A stretch of DNA of 64,000 nucleotides from Clostridia bacterium (GTDB taxonomy: Bacteria > Bacillota > Clostridia > Lachnospirales > Cellulosilyticaceae): NCBI GenBank assembly GCA_029239755.1, contig JARBUI010000006.1:108664-172663 (forward strand), given 5' to 3'. Made by a program: the position numbers and the translations under genes. Shown here one piece after another: positions 37,320-47,193 of the stretch. Every line of letters begins with the position of its first letter. Position 1 is the stretch's first letter. Under the pieces are notes generated by a model that saw only the letters and a list, made by a program, of their open reading frames with translations, had not been told where the DNA came from and searched no databases.

Positions 37320-39842
37320 TTACTCTTCTATTCTAAGTCCATCGATGATGTTCATATCATTTAACTTTCTAAGCGGAAGAAGTGCCGCTATAAAGGTGAT
37401 ACCAATAATACCTAGTGTGCCTGCCACGTAAGGCCACGTAGGATACTCAATACCATAAGCCGCAACTGGATTACTTTTTTTGAGCAGCATATTAACTAGT
37501 AAATAGGAAACTGCACTTCCAATAATCGAAGCAAAAATTCCGTATAACGTTCCTTCTAAAAGCACTAATTTTTGAAACTGTTCTTTAGTCATACCAATTG
37601 CTTTAAATACAGCAAACTCTCTTTTTTTAACAAGGAGATTAATGGTTATGGTATGAATGATATTAATAATCGCAATTAAAGTAATGAGTACTATAAAGCC
37701 ATAGGATAGAGTCATCGCTTGCAGCATAATATCCTTATTTTGCTTCATATATTTATAAATATCAAAGAACTTAGCCCCATTTTCACTTCCTAGGTTACTT
37801 AGTTTTTCATACAGCGTTTCACTATCTTCTTTTGAATCATACTTTAATCCCACACTATTATAACCTGCAGCACCTATTATTTTTCCAAAATTTTCATTAG
37901 ATACAATAATCCCAAAGGCCTTTGGACTTTCATCAAGTAAATCTTCTTTTTCTATAATGCCTGCTATTTTGAAGGTAAGATAATCTTGTTTATCGATAGC
38001 CTCTTGAATATGTTTTACCTCCCCAGTTTCTAAATAGGCTTTAGAGATTATAGGAATTTTAATCTCATCTCCTATTTTATACTTTGTAAGATTTCCTAAT
38101 ATTGTTTTGCCTTCGGTATTGTAACTCTCACTTTTATTAATTAAAATCACATTATTATTCTCAAGGTCTGAATAGGTCATAGAGAGATTGTTCTTTTGTC
38201 TCGTATAATTAAAGGCATTTTCATCATAGCCCATAAGCTGTCCCATCTCACATATATACATATCTTTATAGGGTACTGTTTTACTTTTCAACTTATCTAA
38301 GAAGTCGTTATAGTAGGCTGTATTAAGCTTATCCTTATCTATGAGCAGTGGCCCAACATAAGCATTAAAAGCATATACTTTAGAAACACCTTTTAATACC
38401 TGCAGCTCATTTATAAAATCTATCCCTAAAGTCTCTGTACGTCCTCTTCCTTCAGCCTGAAAGCAGCCTTCTATTTCTGCATTTTCATAGACCATGCCAA
38501 GTGATTTAAGCGTCATATCAATAAAGTTATTAAAGAATATAAATATCACTAAGGATATGACTAGCGAAAAGGTTGTAAGCCAAAATCTCTTTCCATTCCT
38601 TCTCATATTACGGTAAGCCACTTGCCCTTCAAAGGAAAAAAGAAGTTTAGCAAGAATACCTCTTCTTTTTTTGACTTTTTCTCTTTTTATCATACTGTTT
38701 CCTCTTATAGCTTCTATAGGCGCAATCCTCGAAGCTGAAATAGCGGGAATTAATACTGCTAATAAAACAGTGCCTATCCCTAGCAAAGTACCTATCCCTA
38801 TAACTTGCGGGTAAATACCAAGTTTAAACCATTCTGAAAAGCCTTTAATAATCTTAAAGGTAACATAGAGCCCAATATGCCCTCCCAGTACACCTATTGG
38901 CACAGCAATAAGACTCATAATAAGTGCCTCTCTTAATACAAGGTTTCTAATTTGTCCTTTTGTGGCCCCTATTGCTCTTAATATGCCAAAATGCTTGATT
39001 CGTTCTATAATTGAAGTATTAAAAGCATTGTATATGACCACTATTGTTGCTAGTATAATAATACTGATTATCGTTATGATCATAACCTCAAGAGCATCAT
39101 TTCTGTCTTTGTCAGGCCCTTGTCTATACATGTACAATAGCTCTTTATTAAATATAATCTCTGTACCCGTATCCCTGGCAACTTGCTCAGCTATATCAAT
39201 CTTATGTTTTTTATCTTTCAATGTAGCAAAATAACTATATTGATTTCCTTGATCCGCATAATCATCTAAATAAGTAATAGCTGGATAAGTCATACCTGAA
39301 ATTATTTCTCTTGTTGTGTAGGCTCCTACAATATTATAGACCCTCTCAATTTCTACTCCATCTTGTTCTGCTTTTCCGGTTATGGTTTGACTTTGTGTTT
39401 TTCCCTTTAAGATATGCCAGAATCTTATATCTACTATAAGCTCCTTACTATTTTGCGGAAGTCTTCCTTGTACTAATTGTGGCTTAAATACCTTTGTAAA
39501 AGCATCTTGATCATATGCCTTAATAGCTAAGCTTCTTTCTTTATCTGCCAGTATTTCATCCATTATCTGAAGTACTTCCAGCTTATTAACTACGCAGCCA
39601 TATTCAATCTCAGCATTTAGTTTAAGCAGCTCCGCCTTTGACTTACTTAAGTTTACAAATCCAACTTCAAAATCTCCACTGTCCTTTTTAATACGCTCAA
39701 TTGTTCCATTTAATATGCTGTAATAGATAAGTGCTACAGCAGTAAACATAGTTATAGCAACAACAATGCCGCAAATAGTCAGTATTGTTCTCTTTCTATG
39801 CTGCCTTAAGTATTTAGTAGTGATGGCCGTATAATCTTTCAT
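37320..39842 (-). CDS. ABC transporter permease, FtsX/MacB family
   Basis: An 840-residue permease with two FtsX-like units. The N-terminal helix (about 17-41) is followed by a large extracytoplasmic domain, helices around 255-385 (IVVIYNAFNTSIIERIKHFGILRAIGATKGQ), a second extracytoplasmic domain after about 430, and C-terminal helices with TINLLVKKREFAVFKAIGMTKEQ. It works with the ATPase encoded just upstream (4-bp overlap). Such transporters move peptides or lipids away from the membrane rather than importing solutes. Substrate unknown. Confidence 0.92.
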   Translation of the reverse strand: MKDYTAITTKYLRQHRKRTILTICGIVVAITMFTAVALIYYSILNGTIERIKKDSGDFEVGFVNLSKSKAELLKLNAEIEYGCVVNKLEVLQIMDEILADKERSLAIKAYDQDAFTKVFKPQLVQGRLPQNSKELIVDIRFWHILKGKTQSQTITGKAEQDGVEIERVYNIVGAYTTREIISGMTYPAITYLDDYADQGNQYSYFATLKDKKHKIDIAEQVARDTGTEIIFNKELLYMYRQGPDKDRNDALEVMIITIISIIILATIVVIYNAFNTSIIERIKHFGILRAIGATKGQIRNLVLREALIMSLIAVPIGVLGGHIGLYVTFKIIKGFSEWFKLGIYPQVIGIGTLLGIGTVLLAVLIPAISASRIAPIEAIRGNSMIKREKVKKRRGILAKLLFSFEGQVAYRNMRRNGKRFWLTTFSLVISLVIFIFFNNFIDMTLKSLGMVYENAEIEGCFQAEGRGRTETLGIDFINELQVLKGVSKVYAFNAYVGPLLIDKDKLNTAYYNDFLDKLKSKTVPYKDMYICEMGQLMGYDENAFNYTRQKNNLSMTYSDLENNNVILINKSESYNTEGKTILGNLTKYKIGDEIKIPIISKAYLETGEVKHIQEAIDKQDYLTFKIAGIIEKEDLLDESPKAFGIIVSNENFGKIIGAAGYNSVGLKYDSKEDSETLYEKLSNLGSENGAKFFDIYKYMKQNKDIMLQAMTLSYGFIVLITLIAIINIIHTITINLLVKKREFAVFKAIGMTKEQFQKLVLLEGTLYGIFASIIGSAVSYLLVNMLLKKSNPVAAYGIEYPTWPYVAGTLGIIGITFIAALLPLRKLNDMNIIDGLRIEE

Positions 39843-40522
39843 AAGTCCATCACCCCATTCTCCCCTATTTGTCCATCTATGATGCTGATGACCCTATCTG
39901 CCATTTTAGCTATATTTAAATCATGGGTGATTAATATAAGGGTTTGATTGTATTTCTTGACTGAATACTTTAAGAGTTCTATAATTTCCCTTGAATTTTT
40001 AGAATCTAGATTCCCAGTTGGTTCATCTGCTAAAATGATAGAGGGTTTATTGGCAAGGGCCCTCCCTATAGAAACCCTCTGCTGTTGTCCTCCTGAAAGT
40101 TCAGAGGGCAGATGGTTCTTTCTGTCTTCTAACCCTAATAGCTTTAATAATTCTCTGATATAATTTTTATCTTCTTTAGCATGATCAAGTAAAATAGGCA
40201 TAAGCATATTTTCTTCTGCTGTAAGAACTGGTATGAGATTATAAGACTGAAATACAAAACCTACTTTTCTTCTTCTTAAAATTGAAAGTTCTTTTTCTTT
40301 TAAAGCATACATGTCAATATTATCTATATAAACTTTGCCTGATGAAGGATGGTCTACGCCCCCTAAAAGATGAAGCAGAGTACTTTTACCCGATCCGCTT
40401 GGCCCAACGATTGCTGCAAATTCACCCTTATTAATGGATAGACTTACATTATTTAAAGCTGTTACTTCATTATCCTTCTTGCCGTATTTTTTTGTTAAAT
40501 TCTCTACCCTTAATATCTCCAT
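39839..40522 (-). CDS. ABC transporter ATP-binding protein, LolD/MacB family
   Basis: A 227-residue ATPase. Seen: Walker A GPSGSGKSTLLH, LSGGQQQRVSIGRALANKPSIILADEPTGNLD and the H-loop THDLNIA, all typical of the lipoprotein/peptide export family. The ATG follows GGAGG. It is the first gene of the export operon; a 17-bp dyad lies directly upstream. Confidence 0.94.
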   Translation of the reverse strand: MEILRVENLTKKYGKKDNEVTALNNVSLSINKGEFAAIVGPSGSGKSTLLHLLGGVDHPSSGKVYIDNIDMYALKEKELSILRRRKVGFVFQSYNLIPVLTAEENMLMPILLDHAKEDKNYIRELLKLLGLEDRKNHLPSELSGGQQQRVSIGRALANKPSIILADEPTGNLDSKNSREIIELLKYSVKKYNQTLILITHDLNIAKMADRVISIIDGQIGENGVMDL

Positions 40523-40543
40523 ATTATTAAATCCTCCATAATG

Positions 40544-40567
40544 ACTATTTTCATAATAGTTATTATA
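40544..40567 (-). promoter_or_regulatory. Dyad and -10 element upstream of the ABC exporter operon
   Basis: A short dyad ACTATT-N5-AATAGT (40544-40560) sits next to a perfect TATAAT read on the minus strand (40562-40567). No good -35 is present at the expected place, which fits a promoter needing an activator such as the neighbouring response regulator. Tentative. Confidence 0.35.
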
Positions 40568-40621
40568 GAGGACTTAACTTACATCTTTATTAATTTTAAC
40601 ATTACAATATTGTCATAATAC

Positions 40622-41521
40622 TTACTTAAGAAGACCTTTTGATTGTAAGAAGGCTTTAGCAACTTCTTCTACAGCCTTTTTCTCAACATCAATCTGATAA
40701 TTAAGCTGTGTCATATCATCATCACTGATCTGTCCTGCTAATTTATTAAGAACTTCTTCAAGTTCAGGATATTTTTTAAGCGTTTCATTACGTATAATAG
40801 GCGCTGCATAGTATGGTGGGAAGAATCCAAGGTCATCTTCAAGGATTGTAAGGTTATATTCAATAATCTGTCCATCCGTTGTGAAGACATCTGTAACATC
40901 CATTTGACCTTTACCTATTGCTTGATACTTTAGGGAAACATTCATCTTAGCAACATCTTTAAACCCATCAATACCGTATGTCTCTATAAGACCATCATAA
41001 CCATCTTGTCTGTCAAAGAATTCATGCTCTGCCCCAAATATGAGCTCCTTAGCCACATCTTTAAGATCACTATTTTTTGTTAGATTGTACTTTTTAGCTG
41101 TTTCTTCTGTAACACCCATCGCATAAGTGTTATTAAACCCTAAAGGCTTTAGCCACTTAATGTTAAATTGTTTATCAAACTCGTCTTTAACAATGTTATA
41201 TACCTTATCAGCATCATTCATAACATCCATTTTGAGCTGTGCTGTAAGTCCTGTTCCTGTATACTCTGGATAAATGTCAATATCCCCATTCTTTATTGCT
41301 TCAAAGTTTACAAAAGTACCACCCATATTGAGCTTTCGCTCAACTGTAATCTCTGTATCATTTTCTATAAGCTGAGCCATAATCTCTGATAATACAATGT
41401 TTTCACTAAAATCCTTAGATCCTATGACAACTTTCTTTGAAGCATTACATCCTGTCAGCATAGTGCTCCCTAATAAAATGATACATACAGTAAACGAAAA
41501 TAATTCTTTAAACTTGTTCAT
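40622..41521 (-). CDS. Osmoprotectant (glycine betaine/choline type) binding lipoprotein
   Basis: A 299-residue substrate-binding lipoprotein of the OpuBC/OpuCC type: lipobox LTGC (Cys25) and the family-typical IGSKDFSENIVLSEIMAQLIE, then DIYPEYTGTGL and a conserved DVFTTDGQI. It binds quaternary ammonium compounds outside the cell. Last gene of the four-gene minus-strand operon. Which of betaine, carnitine or choline is preferred cannot be told. Confidence 0.92.
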   Translation of the reverse strand: MNKFKELFSFTVCIILLGSTMLTGCNASKKVVIGSKDFSENIVLSEIMAQLIENDTEITVERKLNMGGTFVNFEAIKNGDIDIYPEYTGTGLTAQLKMDVMNDADKVYNIVKDEFDKQFNIKWLKPLGFNNTYAMGVTEETAKKYNLTKNSDLKDVAKELIFGAEHEFFDRQDGYDGLIETYGIDGFKDVAKMNVSLKYQAIGKGQMDVTDVFTTDGQIIEYNLTILEDDLGFFPPYYAAPIIRNETLKKYPELEEVLNKLAGQISDDDMTQLNYQIDVEKKAVEEVAKAFLQSKGLLK

Positions 41522-41542
41522 TCTTTCATCCCCCTCTAATTT

Positions 41543-42151
41543 TTACTTTTTAATAACAGTTATCTTTTTTTCAAGTAACGTCATAATATAATCAAACAGC
41601 AAAGCAAGTAACACAACTGGAATAGCTCCTGATAAAATAAGTCCAGGATTATGAGACTGTATTCCTCTGTAAATGGGATATCCTAACCCGCCCGCTCCTA
41701 TAAGTACTCCTATTACTGAAATACCAATAGCTGTAACCGTTGCAATTTTAACCCCTGAAAAAATCATAGGAAAGGCAAGTGGAAGCTCTATTTTAAACAG
41801 CCTTTGCCATCTAGACATTCCCATGCCTATAGCTGCTTCTTTAATATGCGGAGCAATTGATTGTATGCCTGTATAAGTATTACGAATAATAGGTAAAAGT
41901 GAATAAAGTACTAGTCCTGCTATAAGCGTAGTATTACCTAGACCAAATATAAGCATAAGCATCGCCAAAAGAGCAAGGGATGGTATAGTTTGAATAATGT
42001 CCGCTAATGTTAAAATAATGGCATCTAAATATTTGACCCAATAGGCAATAACACCCAGCATAACGCCTATAATAGCGGAGAAAACACATGCAATGAATAC
42101 AATATAGAGGTGTTCAACTGTATAATTTAAAATACTAAACATTCCCCTCAC
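41543..42151 (-). CDS. Osmoprotectant ABC transporter permease (second)
   Basis: A 202-residue permease with about five helices and the EAA-like loop IKEAAIGMGMSRWQRLFKIELPLA. Paralogous to the product of the gene at 42148, with which it forms the channel. It overlaps that gene by four bases (ATGA). Confidence 0.92.
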   Translation of the reverse strand: MRGMFSILNYTVEHLYIVFIACVFSAIIGVMLGVIAYWVKYLDAIILTLADIIQTIPSLALLAMLMLIFGLGNTTLIAGLVLYSLLPIIRNTYTGIQSIAPHIKEAAIGMGMSRWQRLFKIELPLAFPMIFSGVKIATVTAIGISVIGVLIGAGGLGYPIYRGIQSHNPGLILSGAIPVVLLALLFDYIMTLLEKKITVIKK

Positions 42152-42792
42152 CTCCTTACCTTTAGCCCACGAGGAGTAACTAGATTTTGTATATACCCAA
42201 TAGCAGCCCCTATTAAAACTGCAATAACTGCTGCCAGCATGGCTCCTACAATAATTAAGTGATCATTAGTTGTTGAAAGTCCAGTCCATATAAGATCTCC
42301 CAGCCCCCCAGCTCCTATAAGAGCTGCTAATGTGGCCCAGCTAATAATATAAACAGTAGATATCTTAATACCACTTATAATAGCTGAAAGTGCCAGAGGG
42401 AGCTCTACTTTAAAAAGAATCTGTATACTTGTCATCCCAATTCCTCTAGCTGCCTCTTTATAATGTTTATCTACTTCTGTAATCCCAATATATGTATTCG
42501 TTAAGATAGGTAAAATGGCATACAATGCTAAAACAATAACAGCAGGCAATTTCCCTATTCCAAAAAATACAAGAGCAAAGCCCAGCATAACGAGTCCTGG
42601 TATGGTCTGTATAATGCCTACAACCCCTAATACCATTTTAGCTGTCTTTTGATATCTAGAAAGTATAGTCCCTATAGGAATAGCTATCAGACATCCTATA
42701 AATACTGCCACTATAACAAGATGTATATGAATAGCTAGTGACTGAAAAATCATCCTTTGATTGTCTAAAAGAAATGTTATGAACTCACTCAT
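42148..42792 (-). CDS. Osmoprotectant ABC transporter permease (first)
   Basis: A 214-residue permease with about five helices and EAA-like loop YKEAARGIGMTSIQILFKVELPLA. Overlaps the ATPase gene by four bases; typical of OpuBB/OpuCB subunits. Confidence 0.92.
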   Translation of the reverse strand: MSEFITFLLDNQRMIFQSLAIHIHLVIVAVFIGCLIAIPIGTILSRYQKTAKMVLGVVGIIQTIPGLVMLGFALVFFGIGKLPAVIVLALYAILPILTNTYIGITEVDKHYKEAARGIGMTSIQILFKVELPLALSAIISGIKISTVYIISWATLAALIGAGGLGDLIWTGLSTTNDHLIIVGAMLAAVIAVLIGAAIGYIQNLVTPRGLKVRR

Positions 42793-43910
42793 GCAAGATC
42801 ACCCCACAATGCATCCGCTAATGCTTTAACCATACTTGTTTTATTGATGATTCCAATAATTTGTTTCTCATCATCTACAACTATCAAATAATCTCTTTTA
42901 GTTTCGATAAGCCTTTCAAAAGCTTCTTTTGCTGCAATATCTTTATGAATAAGTTCTGCATCTTCATTCACGATATTTCCTATAGGGCCCTCTATCTTGC
43001 CGCGCTTTTTTAAATCTTCAATAGTTATAATGCCTCTAAACTCATTATTGTTATTAGTAACAATAATAGAATTCACTTTCTTACGTTTCATAAGTTCCAA
43101 ACACTCAAAGGTTTGCTTATTTTCTGTAGTCTTTACCACATTCGTATTCATAAAAGCTTCTGCACTTAAATCTTGACTATTTCCATAAGCGATACGTTTT
43201 CCCATAAATTCTCTAATAATATCACTAGCCGGCTTTCTTAACATTTCTTCCGGAGATGCCATTTGCAGTATCTTACCTTTATCCATAAAAATAATTGTAT
43301 CTGCCATCTTTAATGCTTCATCCATATCATGAGTAACAAAAATAATAGTTTTATTAAGCTTTTGCTGCAGGGCTTTAACTTCATCCTGAAGTGCATCTCT
43401 TGTAAGCGGGTCGAGTGCCCCGAAGGGTTCATCCATGAGAACAATAGGTGGCTGCGCTGCAAGTGCCCTTAACACGCCAACCCTTTGCTGCTGTCCTCCA
43501 CTTAATTCTGTAGGATATTTTTTACCATATTGGTCATAAGGCATACTTACAAGTTCTAGAAGCTCCTTTGTACGTTCTATGCATTTCTCTTTCTCCCATT
43601 TAAGAAGTTTGGGAACGATGCAAATATTCTCTTCGACCGTCATATTAGGGAATAATCCTATTTGCTGAATAACATACCCTATCTTTCTTCTTAAGGTAAC
43701 CGTATCTACACTCGAAATATCAACTCCCTCAATGTTAATTGATCCATTATCTGGTTCAATAAGCCTGTTAATCATCTTTAGCGTAGTGGTTTTTCCACAT
43801 CCACTTGGACCGATAAGTACAATAAATTCTCCTTCTTTTACTTCAAAGCTAAGGTTATCTATTATTTTAGATTTACCAAAGCTCTTACTTATCCCACTAA
43901 ATTTAATCAT
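42789..43910 (-). CDS. Osmoprotectant ABC transporter ATP-binding protein with CBS domains
   Basis: A 373-residue ATPase. Seen: Walker A GPSGCGKTTTL, the signature LSGGQQQRVGVLRALAAQPP, Walker B VLMDEPFGALD, and two C-terminal CBS domains (about 255-370), as in the OpuA/OpuC group, where they sense ionic strength or cyclic di-AMP. The ATG at 43910 follows AAAGGAAGTG; the longer frame has no site. Promoter and operator lie directly upstream. Confidence 0.93.
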   Translation of the reverse strand: MIKFSGISKSFGKSKIIDNLSFEVKEGEFIVLIGPSGCGKTTTLKMINRLIEPDNGSINIEGVDISSVDTVTLRRKIGYVIQQIGLFPNMTVEENICIVPKLLKWEKEKCIERTKELLELVSMPYDQYGKKYPTELSGGQQQRVGVLRALAAQPPIVLMDEPFGALDPLTRDALQDEVKALQQKLNKTIIFVTHDMDEALKMADTIIFMDKGKILQMASPEEMLRKPASDIIREFMGKRIAYGNSQDLSAEAFMNTNVVKTTENKQTFECLELMKRKKVNSIIVTNNNNEFRGIITIEDLKKRGKIEGPIGNIVNEDAELIHKDIAAKEAFERLIETKRDYLIVVDDEKQIIGIINKTSMVKALADALWGDLA

Positions 43911-43947
43911 TCTTTCACTTCCTTTCTTCCCATTTATCCGACTCAAT

Positions 43948-44020
43948 CTGACAACTTTTAATTATATACATAGTTGTCAGTTTACGTTTACATTATAATA
44001 GGTATTTATCATATTGTCAA
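43948..44020 (-). promoter_or_regulatory. Promoter and operator of the osmoprotectant operon
   Basis: On the minus strand TTGACA (44015-44020) and TATAAT (43992-43997) are perfect and 17 bp apart. Just downstream is an inverted repeat, CTGACAACT and AGTTGTCAG separated by 15 bp (43948-43980). This is a good candidate operator for the adjacent GntR/RCK_C repressor, because it overlaps the region where initiating polymerase moves. Confidence 0.75.
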
Positions 44021-44049
44021 ATTCGTTGAATATCATTGTACACAAGAAA

Positions 44050-44148
44050 ATAGGCACTAACACTTATTTCTACTGTAAGCCTACAAAGTAACTACTTTGA
44101 AAGTTTTTCTTACAGCACTCATAAGTATTAGTGCCTGTTATATTATTT
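44050..44148 (-). repeat. 98-base structured palindrome between the repressor gene and the osmoprotectant promoter
   Basis: Nested inverted repeats: outer arms of about 16 bp (44051-44067 with 44131-44147, one mismatch), a middle 7-bp CTGTAAG/CTTACAG pair and a short inner hairpin CAAAGTA/ACTTTG. It lies 3' of the repressor gene and could be its terminator, a MITE-like repeat or a structured RNA. Confidence 0.6.
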
Positions 44149-44194
44149 TATTATTGTTTACTTATTTTTCCTATAAACAATTATCCCCAATATC

Positions 44195-44824
44195 CTAGTA
44201 TTCAATAGGATTAATAAATACTTCTACCCGTTTATAGGCATCTTCGTCTCCTATAACGATAATAGTATCTCCCGAAGTAAAGACCGCATAAGGCCCTGGA
44301 GATAAAATGAGTTGATCTCCGCGCTTAATAGCTATTATTGTAGCCCCTGTATTTTGCCAAAATTTTGTATCAATGATAGGCTTTTCAATAATAGGTGAAC
44401 CAGCTGATATCTTTATCTCATACTGTGGAATAGGATCCGCATACTTTAACTTTTCTTTTAAATTAAACATCCGATCTATAATGCCTGAAATACGATCATT
44501 GGTTTTGTCTCTTTCTTTAATTAAATCCTTTAATTCATATTTTAGTTCACGATAATCTTTATTTTTATTAAACTTTTCAATATATTTTTCTGCATTTTCT
44601 CTTGATGTTATAACAGCACCACTGTTAGGATGAACGACTACAATATCCATATCTGCAAGCAGCCTAAAAGATCTTCTAATTGTTTCAGGTGATACCCCAT
44701 ACTCACAAGACATAAGTGAACGCCCAGATATTTTAGAGTTCTCTTTTAATTCTCCTTTTGCAATTCTTGACGCTATATCAAATGCAATCTGTGCATAAAC
44801 TGGCGGTGTTACAGATTGGTTCAT
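44195..44824 (-). CDS. busR: GntR-family regulator with RCK_C domain (BusR-like)
   Basis: A 209-residue repressor. Residues 1-75 form a GntR winged helix (YAQIAFDIASRIAKGELKENSKISGRSLM), residues about 85-125 a helical linker and residues about 130-209 an RCK_C/TrkA-C domain (GATIIAIKRGDQLILSPGPYAVFTSGDTIIVIGD). This combination is that of BusR, which in streptococci and lactococci represses the betaine transporter when cyclic di-AMP is bound. It precedes the osmoprotectant operon on the same strand and an operator-like repeat is present there. Orthology is inferred from domains and context. Confidence 0.85.
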   Translation of the reverse strand: MNQSVTPPVYAQIAFDIASRIAKGELKENSKISGRSLMSCEYGVSPETIRRSFRLLADMDIVVVHPNSGAVITSRENAEKYIEKFNKNKDYRELKYELKDLIKERDKTNDRISGIIDRMFNLKEKLKYADPIPQYEIKISAGSPIIEKPIIDTKFWQNTGATIIAIKRGDQLILSPGPYAVFTSGDTIIVIGDEDAYKRVEVFINPIEY

Positions 44825-44853
44825 ACCAAGTGCCTCCTTATAATCAATAAACT

Positions 44854-44889
44854 GTTGTCATTATAGCTACTTCTCATAATAAAGTCAAC
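44854..44889 (-). promoter_or_regulatory. Promoter of the BusR-like gene with half operator
   Basis: Minus strand TTGACT (44884-44889), 17 bp, TATAAT (44861-44866). The half-site TGACAAC (44855-44861) matches the arm of the operator at 43948-43980, suggesting weak self-control by the repressor. Confidence 0.65.
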
Positions 44890-44916
44890 GTTTATCACTA
44901 GCCTGCTTTATATATT

Positions 44917-47127
44917 TTATAAAGATATATTTACATATTTTAATATATTTAAATAGAGATTCTCTGACTTTATTGGTTTTGTAAGATACCCATCCATACC
45001 AGCTTCGATAGACTTCCTTTTGTCTTCTTCAGTGGCATTTGCAGTAAGCGCTATAATAGGCGTATGTATATTACTATTCATTTCTTTTTCTCTTATGCTT
45101 TTTGCAGCTTCATAGCCATCCATAATTGGCATTTGAATATCCATTAATATTAAATCATATCTATCCTGCTCTATTTTCTCTAAAGCTTCTCTTCCATTCT
45201 CAGCAGTCTCTACTATCCAATTCTTTTTAGTTAACATCTTTTTTATGAGTAACTGATTAACTTTTGAGTCTTCTACGACTAAAACACGTAACATCATATC
45301 TTTTTTGAGACAGTCTCTTAAATCCAAATCTTCTTTTATTTTAACCTCGTCTAATGTCTCGAATGTAATCTCGAAGGAAAACCTACTCCCTATCCCTTCT
45401 TTACTTTTAACACTTATTGTCCCTCCCATTAATTCTATCAAGCTTTTCACTATGGAAAGTCCAAGACCAGTGCCCCCATATTTTCTTTTAGTTGAATTAT
45501 CCAGCTGATGAAAACTTTGGAACAAGCTTTCTAACTTATTTTCGGCAATACCAATTCCAGTGTCAGATATGGAAAGTAGCAGCTTTACTTTATTAACTTC
45601 TTTTTCTGCCGCATCTATGTGTATATTAATTTTCCCTTTTTCAGTAAACTTAAATGCATTAGAAAGTAAATTAATCAAGATTTGTCTTAATCTTACTAAA
45701 TCTCCTGTAATCACTTCCGGTACATTATCATTAATATCATAATTAAGTTCTATGTACTCTTTTTTTTCAGTATACGCAAAAGTCTTAACTATATCAGAAA
45801 CTAATTGTCTTATGTTAATTCTAGTATTTTGAAGTTCCATTTTACCTGCCTCAATCTTAGAAAAATCTAATATATCATTGATTATATCTAATAGTGAGTC
45901 TGCAGAATATTGCAAGATTCGTAGGTTCTCTTTTTCTTCTGGGGTAAGCGATGCATTTTCAAGTAGTTCTGCCATACCGATAATTCCATTAATTGGTGTT
46001 CTTATTTCATGGCTCATTGCAGCTAAAAACTTACTTTTCGCTTTATTTGATTCCTCTGCAGTAAACTTTGCCCATTCGAGTTCCTTCATAGTTTCTTCTA
46101 GACTTGTGATATCCCTGAGTACTATAAATTCACCAATCCTATAATTCTTTTTATTAAACAAGGGAGATCTTTTCATATCATAATATCTTTTCTTACCTTC
46201 TATATTAAGTACTATTTTGCCATTCCTATATATCTCATTTATCTCTTTAGAGAAGGCTATCTTCTCTGCTACTGATTCTATAGTTTGTCCAATAATTTGA
46301 TGATATTCCATTTTCAACATGTCCTGCGCGGAAGTATTAATATCAATTATTCTCTTTTGATTATCAAGTACTACCACCAAATCTTCCATTGTTTCTATAA
46401 CTGCAGTACGTGCTACTGGGATAAGGTCTAATATCCTGTACCTAAACATTCCAATAAAAAACAATACTCCTGTAAAAGTAAAAGAGAAGGTAGTCGTATC
46501 CAAATTTTTTATTGGCCTTAACTGGAGTAAAAATAAGATTTGATCTGAAAAAGGTATAAGTACTGCTAAAATCATTATAATTGCTTGCTTTGTATATATT
46601 TTTGAAAGTCTAACGAGTGTATATAACAATATAACCATACCCACTATTATCATACTTAAGGAATAACTTGCATGAATCCAAAACCAACTAGCATAATCTA
46701 TTACAACTAATTGCAGATTGCTTCCTTTGAGTAGTTCAATCCTTGTTTGACTCGCAAATAAATGGTGATAGTCATTAGTAAAAACCATAAAAAGTGTGAT
46801 GCATGGAATGATTAACAATAAATAGATATGACCCTTTTTTAGATCATTCTCTTTTCGAGTATATTGCAAAGAAAAAATCAGCCATACGACGGGAATATAT
46901 ACTACTCCTAGATAGCTTAGTTTATCCCAAAATATTTTTACCTCAAAGTAACTGCACACTGATGATAAGAGCGTACACATCGACCATTCAACTGCTAAAA
47001 TCATAATCAGCATCATAGAACTTGCTCCCACTGCTGACCGGCGTTTCCAGAATAAAAAGGCCATAGTCATCAAAACAATAATGGAAACGCTTGAATAGGT
47101 AATATAAAGTATGGTTCCAGTAAGCAT
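44917..47127 (-). CDS. Hybrid sensor histidine kinase with receiver domain
   Basis: A 736-residue hybrid kinase. Order: seven-helix N-terminal membrane sensor (about 1-230), PAS domain (about 235-355), HisKA with MSHEIRTPINGIIGM, HATPase (NLLSNAFKFTE, DTGIGI, GTGLGLSI) and a C-terminal receiver (VLVVEDSKVNQLLI, DLILMDIQMPIMDG, ALTANA, LTKPI). The start at 47127 follows AAAGGAG; the frame extends ten codons upstream. Its output, by phosphotransfer or direct interaction, is not shown by neighbours. Upstream lies a tRNA operon. Confidence 0.93.
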   Translation of the reverse strand: MLTGTILYITYSSVSIIVLMTMAFLFWKRRSAVGASSMMLIMILAVEWSMCTLLSSVCSYFEVKIFWDKLSYLGVVYIPVVWLIFSLQYTRKENDLKKGHIYLLLIIPCITLFMVFTNDYHHLFASQTRIELLKGSNLQLVVIDYASWFWIHASYSLSMIIVGMVILLYTLVRLSKIYTKQAIIMILAVLIPFSDQILFLLQLRPIKNLDTTTFSFTFTGVLFFIGMFRYRILDLIPVARTAVIETMEDLVVVLDNQKRIIDINTSAQDMLKMEYHQIIGQTIESVAEKIAFSKEINEIYRNGKIVLNIEGKKRYYDMKRSPLFNKKNYRIGEFIVLRDITSLEETMKELEWAKFTAEESNKAKSKFLAAMSHEIRTPINGIIGMAELLENASLTPEEKENLRILQYSADSLLDIINDILDFSKIEAGKMELQNTRINIRQLVSDIVKTFAYTEKKEYIELNYDINDNVPEVITGDLVRLRQILINLLSNAFKFTEKGKINIHIDAAEKEVNKVKLLLSISDTGIGIAENKLESLFQSFHQLDNSTKRKYGGTGLGLSIVKSLIELMGGTISVKSKEGIGSRFSFEITFETLDEVKIKEDLDLRDCLKKDMMLRVLVVEDSKVNQLLIKKMLTKKNWIVETAENGREALEKIEQDRYDLILMDIQMPIMDGYEAAKSIREKEMNSNIHTPIIALTANATEEDKRKSIEAGMDGYLTKPIKSENLYLNILKYVNISL

Positions 47128-47193
47128 CAGCTTCTCCTTTAGAAATGTTTTTCTCATTTTATTATAGTATATCTATAAAATGAGTGCAAAACT

